A stretch of 64,000 nt of DNA. Origin: Amycolatopsis sulphurea (GTDB lineage: Bacteria > Actinomycetota > Actinomycetes > Mycobacteriales > Pseudonocardiaceae). Shown here piece by piece: positions 54,614 to 62,914 of the stretch; the first letter of the stretch is position 1; each line of letters begins with the position of its first letter. The stretch lies in contig NZ_PDJK01000002.1 in assembly GCF_002564045.1 (NCBI RefSeq), positions 744,001-808,000 on the forward strand, written 5' to 3'. The notes beneath the pieces are model-generated. The model was not told the DNA's origin. It made no database searches and was given only the letters and a program-made list of their open reading frames with translations. The position numbers and the translations under genes are program-made.

Positions 54614-55498
54614 TCAGAGCGAGGCCGTCAGCCCCCGGGCGCGCAGCACCGAGCGTTCCAGCGGGCGGAACACCAGCAGTTCGATCGCCACTCCCACCAG
54701 CAAGATCAGGAAGATCGCCGCGATCACCTTCGGCATCGAGTTGTACGAGGAACCGTCGTTGAGATAGGTACCGAGGCCGACGCCGAGGCTCGGCGAGCGC
54801 GCGATCAGCTCGGCGGCCATCAGCGACCGCCAGGAGAACGCCCAGCCCTGCTTCAGCCCGGCGAGGAACCCCGGCAACGCGGCGGGCAGCAGGATGTGCC
54901 GGGCGGCGGCCAGCCTGCCCGCGCCCATCACCTTGCCCACCCGCGGCAGGATCGGCGGGATCTGGTCGATCCCGGACACCAGGCCGTTCGCGATCGACGG
55001 GACCGAGCCGAGCAGCACCACGAAGTAGATCGCCCCGTCGTTGATGCCGAACCAGATCACCGCGGCGGGCACCCATGCCACCGACGGCAGGCTCTGCAAC
55101 CCGCTCAGCAACGGCCCGAGCGCGGCCCGCACCGCGCGCACCTTCGCCACCAGGATCCCCAGCGGCGTGCCGATCAGCACCCCGGCGGCGAAGCCCAGAG
55201 CGGCACGGTGCACGGAGGTCCAGATGAAACCGAACACCGAACCGTCGGCGACCGTGTTGCGGAACTCGTCCCACACCGCCGACGGTGCGGGCAGCGTGGT
55301 CTCCGGCCAGAACGCCGCGGCCCACAGGACCTGCCACAGCACCACGAACAGCACGAGTGCGCCGGCCGGTGGCAGGAATCCCCGCACGAAGCGGCGTCCG
55401 AACGAGGGCGGGCGCGGGCCGGCCGGGGTGTCGAGCCGGTCCAGCCCGGCGCCGACCGCCTCGTCGAGGTCCGTGCCCGCCTGCTCAGGCCGCGGCAT
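54614..55498 (-). CDS. ABC transporter permease (sulfonate/nitrate/taurine type)
   Basis: A 294-residue permease with six helices. The binding-protein-dependent signature is LLPAALPGFLAGLKQGWAFS with the EAA-like loop preceding WRSLMAAELIARSPSLGVGL. The N-terminus is soluble (about 35 residues). Like SsuC/TauC it partners the ATPase overlapping its start by 14 bases and the lipoprotein upstream. Transported solute probably an alkanesulfonate or similar anion. Confidence 0.9.
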   Translation of the reverse strand: MPRPEQAGTDLDEAVGAGLDRLDTPAGPRPPSFGRRFVRGFLPPAGALVLFVVLWQVLWAAAFWPETTLPAPSAVWDEFRNTVADGSVFGFIWTSVHRAALGFAAGVLIGTPLGILVAKVRAVRAALGPLLSGLQSLPSVAWVPAAVIWFGINDGAIYFVVLLGSVPSIANGLVSGIDQIPPILPRVGKVMGAGRLAAARHILLPAALPGFLAGLKQGWAFSWRSLMAAELIARSPSLGVGLGTYLNDGSSYNSMPKVIAAIFLILLVGVAIELLVFRPLERSVLRARGLTASL

Positions 55499-56270
55499 GG
55501 GTAGAGATCACCTCACGCAGATCCGCCGTGATCTCCTCGGCGAGCTGCGCCGCGTCCGACGACTGCACGTCCCGCCACTCGCGCACCACCCGGCCCGGGC
55601 GGGAGGACAGCAGCACCACCCGCTGGCCCAGCCGCACCGCCTCACGCACGTCGTGCGTCACGAACAGCACCGACGTACCGGTGCTGCGCCACACCCGCAT
55701 CAGCTCGCCCTGCAGCACGTCCCGGGTGATCGCGTCCAGCGCGGCGAACGGTTCGTCCATCAGCAGCAAGGATTGTTCGTCGTCGCTGCCGACGCGGTGC
55801 GTCGCGGCCAGCGCCCGGGCCAGCGCGACCCGCTGCCGCATCCCACCGGACAGCTCGTGCGGGCGTTTGCTCCCGGCGCCGCCGAGGCGCACCAGTTCGA
55901 GCAGCCCGGTCGCCTTCTCCCGGCGCTCGGCGCGGCCGAAACCGGCCAGCCGCAACGGCAATTCGACGTTCCGCGCCGCGGTCAGCCACGGCATCAGCGC
56001 GGCTTCCTGGAACATCACCGCCGGCCGCGACGTGCTGAGCGTGATCCGCCCGGCGGACGGCTGATCCAGCCCGGCCACGAGGTTCAGCAGCGTGCTCTTG
56101 CCGCACCCGGAAGCACCGAGCAGGCAGACGAACTCTCCCGGCGCCACCGTCAGGTCGACGCCGTCGAGCGCCTGCACCGCGTTTCCGCCCGTGCCGAACA
56201 CCTTCCGCACGCGGTCGAGGTGCACGGCGGCGGAAGTGACGGCGGCGGCGCCGGGGAGGGTGGTGGTCAT
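55485..56270 (-). CDS. ABC transporter ATP-binding protein (sulfonate/nitrate/taurine type)
   Basis: A 261-residue ATPase. Walker A LLGASGCGKSTLLNLVAGLD, Q-loop PAVMFQEAALMPWLTAARNV, signature HELSGGMRQRVALARALA, Walker B LLLMDEPFAALDAITRDVLQ and switch LFVTHDVREAVRL are complete. A short insertion (THRVGSDDEQS) before Walker B is unusual. It energises uptake with the overlapping permease. Confidence 0.93.
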   Translation of the reverse strand: MTTTLPGAAAVTSAAVHLDRVRKVFGTGGNAVQALDGVDLTVAPGEFVCLLGASGCGKSTLLNLVAGLDQPSAGRITLSTSRPAVMFQEAALMPWLTAARNVELPLRLAGFGRAERREKATGLLELVRLGGAGSKRPHELSGGMRQRVALARALAATHRVGSDDEQSLLLMDEPFAALDAITRDVLQGELMRVWRSTGTSVLFVTHDVREAVRLGQRVVLLSSRPGRVVREWRDVQSSDAAQLAEEITADLREVISTHAAA

Positions 56271-56295
56271 CGCGAATCGCCTTCCGATCGAGACG

Positions 56296-57342
56296 TCACT
56301 TGGCCAGTTGCGGGGCCGAGACGGCGGGCAGCTGCTGTGCCTTCAGCACGTCGTTCAGTGGGCCGAAATCGGCGAAACCCTTGAGGTCCACCACCGCATC
56401 CACGACGCCCGCGGTGACCGAATCCTGGGCCAGCTGCGGGAATTGCGCCCCGATCGGGTCGGTGGTCAGCTCGATGTTCGAGAACGCGCGGTCGAGCACC
56501 GCCGGGCTGAGCGTGCTGCCGGACAGTTCCTTGAGCGCGTTGTTCACCACGGTCTTGGCCTCGGCCGGGTTCTGCTTCGCCCAGTCGATCGCCTGCAGCT
56601 CGCCCTTCAGCAGCGCGCGCACGGTGTCCGGGTGCTGCTTGAGGAATTCGCTGCGCACCACGACCACGGTGGTCGGGAACCGGCCCTGCGGCCACAGGCT
56701 CTTCTCGTCCACGAGCACCTTCGCGCCCGCGTCGAGCACCAGGCGCGACGACCACGGCTCGGGCAGCCATCCGCCGTCCACCTGACCCTTGCGGAACGCG
56801 TCGAGCGTCTTCGGGTTTTCGGTGTTGGTCACCTGCACCTGTCCGGTCAGGTGGTGCCCGGCGAGGAACTTCTTCAGCGCGACGTCCTGGGTGTTGGCCA
56901 GCTGCGGGGTCGCGAGGTTCTTGCCCTTGAGCCCGTCCACGGAGGTGATGTCCGGCTTGACGACGAGCTGCGCGCCACCGGAGACCGCACCGGCGACCAG
57001 CTGGATGGCGCCCTTCGACTGGATGAACCCGTTGATCGCCGGTCCGGAGCCGAGGAAGGCCACGTCGAGTGAGTTGCCGAGCAGTGCGTTGACCTCGGCG
57101 GGTCCGGCGTTGAACGTCTGCGTGGTCAGCTTTGTGCCACCCAGGTTCTGGGCGAAGAAGTTCTTCTTGACTCCCACCAGCGCAGGCGTGTGGGTGACGT
57201 TCGGGAAGAAGCCGACCCGCACCTCGGCGGCGGCGCCCTGGTTCGCCGTGTCCTCCACGCGGTCGGCCCGCGAACAGCCGGCCACCACGCTGAGCGCGGC
57301 GAGTGTGGCGACGAGCAGGCGGGATCTCGGGAACGTGCGCAC
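56296..57342 (-). CDS. ABC transporter substrate-binding lipoprotein (sulfonate/nitrate/taurine type)
   Basis: A 348-residue lipoprotein: LLVATLAALSVVAGCSRADR has the lipobox with Cys at about 23. The mature part has VRVGFFPNVTHTPALVGVKK, the strand LDVAFLGSGPAINGF and DGGWLPEPWSSRLV, typical of SsuA/NrtA-like proteins. First gene of the leftward operon. GTG at 57342 is preceded by AAAGGG. Confidence 0.92.
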   Translation of the reverse strand: MRTFPRSRLLVATLAALSVVAGCSRADRVEDTANQGAAAEVRVGFFPNVTHTPALVGVKKNFFAQNLGGTKLTTQTFNAGPAEVNALLGNSLDVAFLGSGPAINGFIQSKGAIQLVAGAVSGGAQLVVKPDITSVDGLKGKNLATPQLANTQDVALKKFLAGHHLTGQVQVTNTENPKTLDAFRKGQVDGGWLPEPWSSRLVLDAGAKVLVDEKSLWPQGRFPTTVVVVRSEFLKQHPDTVRALLKGELQAIDWAKQNPAEAKTVVNNALKELSGSTLSPAVLDRAFSNIELTTDPIGAQFPQLAQDSVTAGVVDAVVDLKGFADFGPLNDVLKAQQLPAVSAPQLAK

Positions 57343-57466
57343 GGGGGTGCCCTTTCGGAAACGGCTGGTCCCCGGAGGTTCGCACGGTCACCCGGTTGCG
57401 TGCACTACTATCCGCATCCCGGGAAGTTGGGTGAGATTGCTTGACAGATCAGCCGTCCGCCTGCTT

Positions 57467-57494
57467 GCCGGGGGCAGGAGCGGCTGCCCCCGGC
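57467..57494. terminator. GC-rich hairpin downstream of the SnoaL-like gene
   Basis: An 11-bp stem (GCCGGGGGCAG at 57467-57477; CTGCCCCCGGC at 57484-57494) with a 6-base loop, 16 bases beyond the stop of the leftward SnoaL-like gene. Confidence 0.6.
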
Positions 57495-57509
57495 CCCGGC
57501 CGTGCCTGG

Positions 57510-57878
57510 TCAGCCCTGCTGGGCGGGCACGAAGTTCGCGTACTCCTCGATCCGGGTGATCAGGCCGTCATCGAAGCGGAAGTACACCGCGGCGTGCACT
57601 TCGCCGCGTATGCCGTCCGTGCTGGCCACGTGCACGGTGTGCTGCTGCAGCACTTCGCCGGGCTCGGCGAGCTGGCGGACGATCTCGTACCGCATCAGCT
57701 CGATGCTCCCGATCTTGGCCTTCATGCCGTTGATGTTCTCGTCGATCGTCTCGTCGCCCTTGCCGTCGTTGTGCCAGACGGTGGCGGTGCCGGCGCACAG
57801 GGCGCGGGCGGCGGACCACTCCTGGTTCTCCAGGTGTCGCAGGTAGCCGGCCGCGGTGGCTTTCAGGTCTTGGCTCAC
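57510..57878 (-). CDS. SnoaL/NTF2-like protein
   Basis: A 122-residue cone-shaped NTF2-like protein: LKATAAGYLRHLENQEWSAA, then ATVWHNDGKGDETIDENING, then VHAAVYFRFDDGLITRIEEY. The order and the ITRIEEY end are typical of SnoaL-like proteins, which include polyketide cyclases and isomerases as well as many unassigned proteins. GTG start at 57878. Function unknown; it precedes the methyltransferase fusion on the other side in the same direction. Confidence 0.85.
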   Translation of the reverse strand: MSQDLKATAAGYLRHLENQEWSAARALCAGTATVWHNDGKGDETIDENINGMKAKIGSIELMRYEIVRQLAEPGEVLQQHTVHVASTDGIRGEVHAAVYFRFDDGLITRIEEYANFVPAQQG

Positions 57879-57939
57879 GGTGTGTCGTTCTCCTTCGGTA
57901 CTCGGGATTACTGGCTGTATTCGGGATCTACCGGCGGGA

Positions 57940-59586
57940 TTACCGGTGGCGGACGAGCGCGCGCTCGCCGGCTTCGATCCGGATCGGCAGGTGGTTGCCG
58001 TCCGGGGCGAGGGGGCAGGTGAACACGGGCGGGGCCAGGTGGTGGTGCGAGAGCGTGACCCGGTTGAAGTCGACCGTCAGGGTGGTGCCGGGCGCACCCA
58101 GCGGGAGGACCAGCCAGCGGCCGATGTCCGGAGTGGTGTCGCCGTTCGTCAGATCGGTGAAGATCACCTGCGCCTGTCCCGGCACTTCCTCGATCACCGT
58201 CAGTACGTATTCGGTGCCGTTCACGGTGATCGCCAGGTCGACCGGTGCGGAAAAGGTTCCGGGGCTGCGGGGCACCGTCAGCCGGGGCACCTCGATGCGG
58301 CGTCCTTCCGGAGCTTCGCGGTACTCGCCTTGGAAGACCCAGGCCGGGTCGTACGGGTACCGCTCGATCCCGGTGATCCCGGACCGGACGAGCGCGGCTT
58401 CGTCGGTCACGATCAGGCCGTAGCTACCGTCCGCACCGCCGGCGAAACCCGCCTGGCCGCCGGGAAATTCCAGCGGGGTGCCGGACGGGACTTCGGCCGT
58501 GCCCGCGACCGCGATGCCGCCGACCTTCACCCCGTCTCCAGCCGCGGCGGACACCATCAAGGCACCCGTTTCGGTAGTGGCCCACTCCCCCGGGATGCCT
58601 TCGAAAGTCTGCGGGTCACGACCGGTTACAAAGGCCTTCGCAACGACTTTCACCTTGCCGTTGGGTCCGGCGACCTCTTCCCAACGCGCCTTACGCCACT
58701 CCGTGTATTCGGCGGGCGCGGGACGGCGGGCGGCCCAGACCTGGCGTTCGGTGCGGACGCCGAGGTCCGGCCGCCGCAGGAGGCTCCCTGGGCCTTCGGT
58801 GTCGAGAAGTTCGTCCAGCGCAGCGAGGTCTTCCGCGGACAGCTGCTCGGCAACGGTGCCGCGCATGCGTTGCAGACTGTTGAGCGCGTAGCGGCCGACC
58901 GCTTCGGAACGGGCACCCTTGACGTCGACGGCGATCGTGCGGTCGCCTTCGATGGTGAACCCAGCTGACGTGAGCATCGGACCCCAGTCGGCGCCGCGGT
59001 GCGTCAGATGCCCGCCGTGCTGGTGCTCGCCCGCCTGGTGACAACGCTCCTCCAGGCCAGGTCGTGACTCCGGGGCGTCGGCGGGCAGGAATCGCGGGAA
59101 CCCGGACAGCTCGACGACCACCAGCAGTCCCCCGGGCGCGAGCAGGTCGTGGGCCTGGCGGAGAGCCTGTTCGGGCGCGGCCAGATGATGCAAAGACGCG
59201 GATGCCCAGATCATCTGGGGCCGTCCGAGATCCGGCCATCCGGCGTCCAGGTCGGCTTGGACAGTGCGCACGCGGTCGGCGACGCCCTGTTCACGGGCCT
59301 TTTCCCGAAGGCGCTGCAGGTGGTCGGCCGAAGCGTCCACGGCGGTCACGTGTGCCTCGGGGAAACGGGCGAGCAGGGCGAAGGTGCCGGCGCCGGTTCC
59401 GGCGCCGAGGTCCACGATCCGCCGGGGCGCCGCGTCGACGGGCAGCCAGGCCGTGATCGAGGCGGTGTGGTCCGCGAGGACTTCGGCGTCCAGGTCGAGG
59501 AGATCCGCGTGGGAGCCTGGCTGGTGGGTGGCGTGCTGGTGGGCGGCACCTTGGGCGGCGGCGTGGTCGTGGGCGGTGTGCGTCAT
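57940..59586 (-). CDS. Methyltransferase-DUF1684 fusion protein
   Basis: A 548-residue protein from ATG 59586. The N-terminus is His-rich (MTHTAHDHAAAQGAAHQHAT). Residues about 35-280 are a class I SAM methyltransferase: RRIVDLGAGTGAGTFALLAR, VTAVDASADHLQRLR, MIWASASLHHLAAPEQAL. Residues about 300-548 are a full DUF1684 domain: YTEWRKARWEEVAGPNGKVK, YPYDPAWVFQGEYREAPEGR, RSPGTFSAPVDLAITV and QVIFTDLTNGDTTPDIGRWL. The two are usually separate genes. A second His cluster (HQAGEHQHGGHLTHRG) lies inside the methyltransferase. No frame disruption is seen, so the fusion appears genuine. Substrate unknown. Confidence 0.85.
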   Translation of the reverse strand: MTHTAHDHAAAQGAAHQHATHQPGSHADLLDLDAEVLADHTASITAWLPVDAAPRRIVDLGAGTGAGTFALLARFPEAHVTAVDASADHLQRLREKAREQGVADRVRTVQADLDAGWPDLGRPQMIWASASLHHLAAPEQALRQAHDLLAPGGLLVVVELSGFPRFLPADAPESRPGLEERCHQAGEHQHGGHLTHRGADWGPMLTSAGFTIEGDRTIAVDVKGARSEAVGRYALNSLQRMRGTVAEQLSAEDLAALDELLDTEGPGSLLRRPDLGVRTERQVWAARRPAPAEYTEWRKARWEEVAGPNGKVKVVAKAFVTGRDPQTFEGIPGEWATTETGALMVSAAAGDGVKVGGIAVAGTAEVPSGTPLEFPGGQAGFAGGADGSYGLIVTDEAALVRSGITGIERYPYDPAWVFQGEYREAPEGRRIEVPRLTVPRSPGTFSAPVDLAITVNGTEYVLTVIEEVPGQAQVIFTDLTNGDTTPDIGRWLVLPLGAPGTTLTVDFNRVTLSHHHLAPPVFTCPLAPDGNHLPIRIEAGERALVRHR

Positions 59587-59685
59587 ACGGCCAAGGTAGG
59601 AAGATCGTGCGCCTGTGGCACAGCCATTTGCGTATTTGGCAAGACGATGGTCCCGGGCGCTGCCCGACACGCATTTCCCCGCGAG

Positions 59686-60258
59686 TCAGTCCGGCTGTGG
59701 CTCGCCTTTGTGGCCACGGCGGGCGTCGCGGTCGAAGATGCCGAGAATCTCGCACGGTCCCCCGGCGGTGCCGATCGCATGCGGCAGCATGGTCGGGAAT
59801 TCGGCGGCCTGATTGGTCTCCACACGCAATCGCCGGTTGCCCAGCAACAGCACGGCGACGCCGGAGAGCACGACGAGCCATTCGCGGCCGGGGTGCGCGC
59901 GCATCCGCGCCGGGCTGTCCGGCGGCGGGTTCGTCATGCGCTGGCGGATCACGGTCAGGCCCGGATCCGCCTTGATCGGCCACCGCATCACCCCGTGCGC
60001 ACCGTCGATCATCGGGTTCGAGAGCACGTCCTGGGTGTCCATCTCCACGAGCTGGTCCAGCGACGTGTCCAGGGCACGGGCGAGCGTGACGAGCTGGTCC
60101 AGCGCGAGGCGGCGCTGCCCGTTCTCGATCCGGCTGAGCGAGGACGGGCTGAGGTGTGCCCGTTCCGCGAGTTCCTCCAGCGACCAGCCCTGCGCGACCC
60201 GCAGAGCGCGGATGCGTTTGCGCACCAGGCTGTCCAGTTCACCGTCGTCTTGCGTCAT
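59686..60258 (-). CDS. XRE-family regulator with cupin domain
   Basis: A 190-residue protein from ATG 60258. HTH (IRALRVAQGWSLEELAERAH, LSPSSLSRIENGQRRL) and a C-terminal cupin (AHPGREWLVVLSGVAVLLLG, AEFPTMLPHAIGTAGGPCEI). Such proteins sense a small ligand or metal and usually repress a neighbouring operon. It is divergent from the thioredoxin-reductase-like gene 65 bases away, its probable target. Confidence 0.9.
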   Translation of the reverse strand: MTQDDGELDSLVRKRIRALRVAQGWSLEELAERAHLSPSSLSRIENGQRRLALDQLVTLARALDTSLDQLVEMDTQDVLSNPMIDGAHGVMRWPIKADPGLTVIRQRMTNPPPDSPARMRAHPGREWLVVLSGVAVLLLGNRRLRVETNQAAEFPTMLPHAIGTAGGPCEILGIFDRDARRGHKGEPQPD

Positions 60259-60322
60259 AGGCAAAAGCTTATGCCCATACCGCAAGTCGAGCTTAGCGTC
60301 GGGGCGACGAAAGGAGGCGGCC

Positions 60323-61294
60323 ATGCCCGAGAGGACCGCCGGGAACGAGACGATCGACGCCGTGGTGATCGGCGGGGGTGCCGCGGGCCTCAGCGGTGCG
60401 CTGATGCTGGCCCGCTCCCGCCGTTCGGTGGTCGTGATCGACAGCGGCACTCCGCGTAACGCACCGGCCGAAGGCGTGCACGGCCTGCTCGGCCTGGACG
60501 GTACGCCGCCGGGCGAACTGCTGCGCCGCGGACGGGACGAAGTGACCGGCTACGGCGGCCGGATCGTGTCCGGCGAAGTGGTCTCCGCCGTCCCTGCGGA
60601 GCCGGACGGCGACCCGCGCTTCACGATCACCCTCGCCGACGGCCGGTCTTTCCGGGCGCGCCGGGTCCTGGTCGCCACTGGGGTGCGGGACGCGCTCCCC
60701 GACATTCCCGGGCTCGCCGAGCACTGGGGGCACGGCGTGGTGCACTGCCCGTACTGCCACGGCTGGGAGGTGCGGGACGAGCCCATCGGCATCCTGGCCG
60801 TCGGGCCGGCGTCGGTGCATCACGCGCTGCTGTTCCGGCAGCTGACCGAGGACCTGGCGTACTTCACCCGCGGCACCGACCTGGACGACGACACCCGCGC
60901 CCGGTTCGCCGCCCGCGGCATCGAGGTCGTGGACTCCCCGGTCGAGGAGGTCGAGTCCGGCGCGAACGGCATCACCGGCGTCCGGCTGGCCGACGGGCGG
61001 GTGATTCCCCGGCGCGTCCTGGCCGTAGCCACCAAGATGCTGGTCCGCACCGACGGTCTCGACGGCCTCGGCTTGCCGCTTGAGGACTTGCCCGGCGGAT
61101 GGGGCCGTCGTTTCGTCACCGGCATCGCCGGCACGACCGAGGTGCCCGGCGTGTGGATCGCGGGCAACGCGGCGGACCCGTCCGCCCAGGTCGGCGCCTC
61201 CGCCGCGGCCGGCGCCCTGGCCGGCGCGCACCTGAACGCGGACCTCGCGAACGCCGATACGGAGGTCTGTGAAGGGGCCCTTCACGGACTCTGA
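60323..61294 (+). CDS. Thioredoxin-reductase-like NAD(P)/FAD oxidoreductase
   Basis: A 323-residue flavoprotein; ATG at 60323 follows AAGGAGG. FAD motif DAVVIGGGAAGLSGALMLAR, redox pair CPYC in VVHCPYCHGWEVRDEPIG, and C-terminal VPGVWIAGNAADPSAQVGAS. The NADPH motif region ILAVGPASVHHALLF lacks the canonical GGGDSA, so the partner cofactor may differ. Similar proteins act with bacterial natural-product disulfides or as stand-alone reductases. The final nine residues and stop are encoded by a repeat arm. Confidence 0.86.
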   Translation: MPERTAGNETIDAVVIGGGAAGLSGALMLARSRRSVVVIDSGTPRNAPAEGVHGLLGLDGTPPGELLRRGRDEVTGYGGRIVSGEVVSAVPAEPDGDPRFTITLADGRSFRARRVLVATGVRDALPDIPGLAEHWGHGVVHCPYCHGWEVRDEPIGILAVGPASVHHALLFRQLTEDLAYFTRGTDLDDDTRARFAARGIEVVDSPVEEVESGANGITGVRLADGRVIPRRVLAVATKMLVRTDGLDGLGLPLEDLPGGWGRRFVTGIAGTTEVPGVWIAGNAADPSAQVGASAAAGALAGAHLNADLANADTEVCEGALHGL

Positions 61295-61320
61295 GTCTGT
61301 GAAGGGCCCCTTCACAGACC
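61264..61320. repeat. Intergenic palindrome, copy 6, with extended arms
   Basis: Core arms 61267-61290 and 61294-61317 around CTG, with three additional complementary bases on each side (GGT/ACC). One internal position differs from the other copies (AGTCTGTG for AGTCCGTG). The stop codon of the oxidoreductase gene (TGA 61292-61294) is at the exact centre. Confidence 0.92.
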
Positions 61321-61388
61321 TGAAACCGGTCCAGTCACCCACACGATCATCACGCCGCATATCTCACGCAGCATCACGAGAGGACCTC

Positions 61389-62912
61389 ATGAACACCAGC
61401 CCGCCCTCCACAGCTACCCCGGGAAGTACCGGCGCATCGATTCCCGACGCCCGCCAGCGGAGAATGATCCTGATCGCGGTCTGCATCGCGTTGATGGCCG
61501 TCATCGCGTCGGTCTCGGGATTGAACGTCGCGCAGCCGGATCTCGCGGTGGCGTTCGGAGCATCCCAGCGCACCGTGCTCTGGATCATCAACAGCTACAC
61601 CCTCACCCTGGCCGCGCTCCTGCTGCCGCTGGGCGCGGTCGGCGACCGGTGGGGGCGCAAACGCGTGCTGGCCATCGGGTTGACGCTCTTCGGGCTCGCG
61701 AACGTGGCGGCCGGGCTCGCGCCGTCGGCCGGTGTGATGCTGGCCGCGCGAGTGCTCGGCGGGGCCGGAGCGGCGATGATCATGCCCGTCACGCTCGCGG
61801 TGATCACTTCGACCTTCCCCGCCGAGGAACGCGGGCGGGCGATCGGGGTCTGGACCGGGGTCGCGGGAGGTGGCGGGATTCTCGGCATGTTCCTGTCCGC
61901 GGCGCTGGTCGACGTAGCAAGCTGGCGGTACCTGTTCGTCCTGCCGGTGCTGCTCGTGGTCGTCGCGCTCGTTCTGGCGCAGCGTTCGGTGCCGGACTCC
62001 CGGGAGGAAGCCCGGCATTCCTTCGACGTGGTGGGCTCGCTGGCGTCGATAGTCGCCGTCGCGGGGCTGGTCTTCTACCTCCAGGAAGCGCCGGAACAGG
62101 GGTGGGGCGCGCTGGTGCCGCTGATCAGCCTGGGCGTGGGACTGGCGGCCGCGGGCTGGTTCGTGCGCTGGGAGCTCCGCCGGCGGGCACCGCTGCTGGA
62201 CGTCCGGCTGTTCCGCGAACGGGGGCTGACCAGCGGTTCCTTGGGGCTGCTCGCGGTCTTCGGGGTACAGGCGGGGATTTTCGTGGTGCTGTACCCGTTC
62301 CTCCAGGCCGTACTCGGCTGGACGGGACTACTGTCCACAGTGGCGTTGATGCCGATGGCGTTGCTGATGATGGCCAGCTCCGGATTGGCCCCGCGCCTGG
62401 CCGAACGCATCGGTGCGCGCGCGACCATGGCGACCGGCATTGCGCTCGCCGGCACCGGGCTCGCCCTCATCGCCGCGTTCGTCTCCGTGGACGGCGGTTA
62501 CCCGGCTCTCCTGCCAGGCATGCTCGCGATGGGGCTGGGCATGGGGTTGTCGATGACTCCGGCCACCGAGGCGATCACCGGCGCGCTGCCGCGGGACCGC
62601 CAAGGTGTGGCGTCCGCGCTCAACGACGTGACCCGCGAACTCGGTACGGCGCTGGGCGTCGCGCTGCTGGGCGCGTTGCTTTCCGCCGGCTACCGCAGCG
62701 CTATCGACACCAAGCTCTCGGGCGTGCCCGCGAACGTCGCCGACGCCGCTCGCGAAGGAATTTCCAACGCTCTTCAAGCGTCCCACGAGCCGAGTCTGGT
62801 GCACGCAGCGCAGGAGTCCTTCATCAGCGGCTGGCAAACCGCGATGTGGGCAGGAGTGGCCATCATGGCCGTGCTGTTCGCCTACATCCTGGCTCGCGGT
62901 CCGAAGAAGTAG
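61389..62912 (+). CDS. MFS drug/metabolite exporter (DHA2 family)
   Basis: A 507-residue protein from ATG 61389 with about 14 helices. The first helices read MILIAVCIALMAVIASVSGL and the motif LPLGAVGDRWGRKRVLAIG is the MFS motif A. Helix 5 motif C-like LGGAGAAMIMPVTLAVITST and the GVWTGVAGGGGILG antiporter region support proton-driven export. It is downstream of the reductase in the same direction, separated by a repeat. Its 3' end carries a 14-bp hairpin overlapping the end of the convergent permease gene (62919-62957). Confidence 0.9.
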   Translation: MNTSPPSTATPGSTGASIPDARQRRMILIAVCIALMAVIASVSGLNVAQPDLAVAFGASQRTVLWIINSYTLTLAALLLPLGAVGDRWGRKRVLAIGLTLFGLANVAAGLAPSAGVMLAARVLGGAGAAMIMPVTLAVITSTFPAEERGRAIGVWTGVAGGGGILGMFLSAALVDVASWRYLFVLPVLLVVVALVLAQRSVPDSREEARHSFDVVGSLASIVAVAGLVFYLQEAPEQGWGALVPLISLGVGLAAAGWFVRWELRRRAPLLDVRLFRERGLTSGSLGLLAVFGVQAGIFVVLYPFLQAVLGWTGLLSTVALMPMALLMMASSGLAPRLAERIGARATMATGIALAGTGLALIAAFVSVDGGYPALLPGMLAMGLGMGLSMTPATEAITGALPRDRQGVASALNDVTRELGTALGVALLGALLSAGYRSAIDTKLSGVPANVADAAREGISNALQASHEPSLVHAAQESFISGWQTAMWAGVAIMAVLFAYILARGPKK

Positions 62913-62914
62913 CC

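Noticed and set aside
57343..57466. Possible S-adenosylmethionine riboswitch upstream of the sulfonate-type binding lipoprotein
   Set aside because: Only a short GCAACC-like stretch was seen; the required helices and junction could not be traced.
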